Shown in pieces: positions 5,648 to 6,714 of a stretch of DNA of 6,714 nucleotides; position 1 is the first letter of the stretch; every line of letters begins with the position of its first letter. Where the stretch lies: positions 2,154-8,867 of the forward strand of contig PFWI01000128.1 of assembly GCA_002791075.1 (NCBI GenBank), written 5' to 3'. Source of the stretch: a bacterium (Candidatus Ratteibacteria) CG_4_9_14_3_um_filter_41_21. Its GTDB lineage: Bacteria; Ratteibacteria; UBA8468. The position numbers and the translations under genes were made by a program. The notes beneath the pieces are model-generated. The model saw only the letters and a program-made list of their open reading frames with translations. It was not told where the DNA came from and made no database searches.

Positions 5648-6714
5648 TTATTATTGCGCCTGATTCTTTTAAGGGAAGTTTATCCAGCATTGAGGTAGCC
5701 GATATCATTGAGAGGGAAATTAAAAAAATTTTGCCTGAAGCAAGAATAAAGAAATTTCCTTTAGCCGATGGAGGGGAGGGGACGGTAAAAGCGCTGGTAA
5801 ATGCTACTCAAGGAAGAATTATTTCTTGTTACGCGAAGGACCCCTTAGGAAGGAAAATCAAAAGTTTCTTTGGCATTTTGGGGAACAAAAAGACTGCGGT
5901 TATTGAGATGGCGTCTGCCTCCGGATTACCTTTGCTTTCCCTGAAAGAGAGAGATCCCTTGCTTACCACGACTTATGGGACCGGGGAGTTAATCAAAGGG
6001 GCACTTAATCAAGGTTGCCGAAAGATTATTATCGGAATCGGGGGAAGCGCAACCGTAGATGGAGGAGCAGGCATGGCTCAGGCGCTGGGGGCAAGGCTGC
6101 TTGATAAGAATGGAGAAAACCTGCCATTTGGCGGGGGAAATTTAGGGAAATTGGCAAAGATCGACTTATCTCTTTTTGATAAAAGAATTAAAAAAACTAA
6201 AATTATTATTGCTTCTGACGTGACCAATCCTCTTTGCGGCAAGAACGGAGCGGCTAAGGTTTACGGACCACAGAAAGGAGCAACCCCTGCGATGGTAGAA
6301 ACATTGGAGAAAAATCTCTTTCATTATGCCAGGATTATCAAGAATGATTTAGGCAAAGAAGTGCTTAACCTTCCCGGAGCAGGAGCTGCCGGAGGATTGG
6401 GCGCAGGTCTTTGCGCTTTTCTTGATGCGAAAATGGAGAAAGGGGTAGAGTTAATCTTAAAGGCCATAAAATTTGAAAAGCACCTAAAAAATACCGATTT
6501 TGTTATCACCGGAGAGGGTAAGATTGATGCTCAGGTAAAGTACGGAAAGACGATTTTAGGAGTAGCAAAATTGGCCAGGAAACATAAAATTCCGGTAATT
6601 GCTCTTTGTGGAACTCTTACCGATGAAGCCTACGAATTGCATCGGTACGGGATTTCTGTTTTGGAAAGCATTATTTCTTCCCCGATGAGTTTAGAAGAGG
6701 TTATGAGGGGAAAT
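5641..6714 (+). CDS. glxK: Glycerate 2-kinase (GlxK/GarK family), 3'-truncated by window edge
   Basis: This family phosphorylates D-glycerate with ATP, typically giving 2-phosphoglycerate, which enters lower glycolysis. The frame stays open to the last base with no stop, giving 358 residues; the family is usually about 375-380 long, so roughly 20 residues are missing. Characteristic segments in order are MKIIIAPDSFKGSLSS (D8, K11), LADGGEGT (41-48), ASGLPLL, TTTYGTGELI, IGIGGSATVDGGAGMAQALG (from 131), SDVTNPLCG (192-200), PGAGAAGGLGAG (245-256) and ITGEGKIDAQ (289-298). An in-frame ATG at 5632 would give MKKMKII; 5641 matches the usual family start. Neither has a convincing Shine-Dalgarno. 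It is divergent from the PLD gene across a palindrome-bearing spacer. The family is clear; the 2- rather than 3-phosphate product rests on knowledge of the family. Confidence 0.93.
   Translation, partial: MKIIIAPDSFKGSLSSIEVADIIEREIKKILPEARIKKFPLADGGEGTVKALVNATQGRIISCYAKDPLGRKIKSFFGILGNKKTAVIEMASASGLPLLSLKERDPLLTTTYGTGELIKGALNQGCRKIIIGIGGSATVDGGAGMAQALGARLLDKNGENLPFGGGNLGKLAKIDLSLFDKRIKKTKIIIASDVTNPLCGKNGAAKVYGPQKGATPAMVETLEKNLFHYARIIKNDLGKEVLNLPGAGAAGGLGAGLCAFLDAKMEKGVELILKAIKFEKHLKNTDFVITGEGKIDAQVKYGKTILGVAKLARKHKIPVIALCGTLTDEAYELHRYGISVLESIISSPMSLEEVMRGN

Overview
The window comes from a bacterial chromosome of moderate GC content (low-to-mid forties per cent by eye). Its gene density and intergenic palindromes resemble those of uncultivated anaerobic bacteria, such as candidate phyla of the PVC/Omnitrophota kind. 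That placement is a weak inference: no rRNA or clade-specific marker is present. A lipoprotein signal peptide with phenylalanine at position +2 fits a cell with an outer membrane.

Layout, left to right. (1) The 3' part of ribF (+), the bifunctional riboflavin kinase/FMN adenylyltransferase; its last 35 codons lie in a palindromic repeat. (2) ppdK (+), a complete pyruvate, phosphate dikinase of 882 residues with all the catalytic residues I could check. (3) A 286-bp gap filled almost entirely by three nested inverted repeats. (4) A ymdB/TIGR00282-type metallophosphoesterase (+). (5) A two-domain phospholipase D superfamily lipoprotein (-), convergent with (4) and overlapping it by 28 bp. (6) A divergent intergenic region with a cloverleaf-like palindrome and a good minus-strand promoter. 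(7) A glycerate 2-kinase (+) that runs off the right edge. No stretch above 300 bp lacks a gene.

Function. The protein-coding genes are mostly housekeeping. PPDK interconverts PEP and pyruvate using ATP/AMP and phosphate/pyrophosphate. Glycerate 2-kinase feeds 2-phosphoglycerate into lower glycolysis one enolase step above PEP, so the two enzymes fit the same lower-glycolytic segment, although they are not in one operon. RibF supplies FMN and FAD. The PLD lipoprotein is probably an envelope-associated phosphodiesterase of unknown substrate.

What stands out is the repeats rather than the genes. Every intergenic gap except the convergent junction, plus one coding region, carries a palindromic element. 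Two of the sites share a core of about 90 bp but are wrapped in different outer inverted repeats, like nested dolls. The elements also contribute gene parts: a C-terminal tail and stop codon for ribF, an apparent ribosome binding site for the phosphoesterase, an inter-domain linker in the PLD protein, and a structured 5' leader for the PLD mRNA. I see no CRISPR array, transposase, tRNA or defence system.
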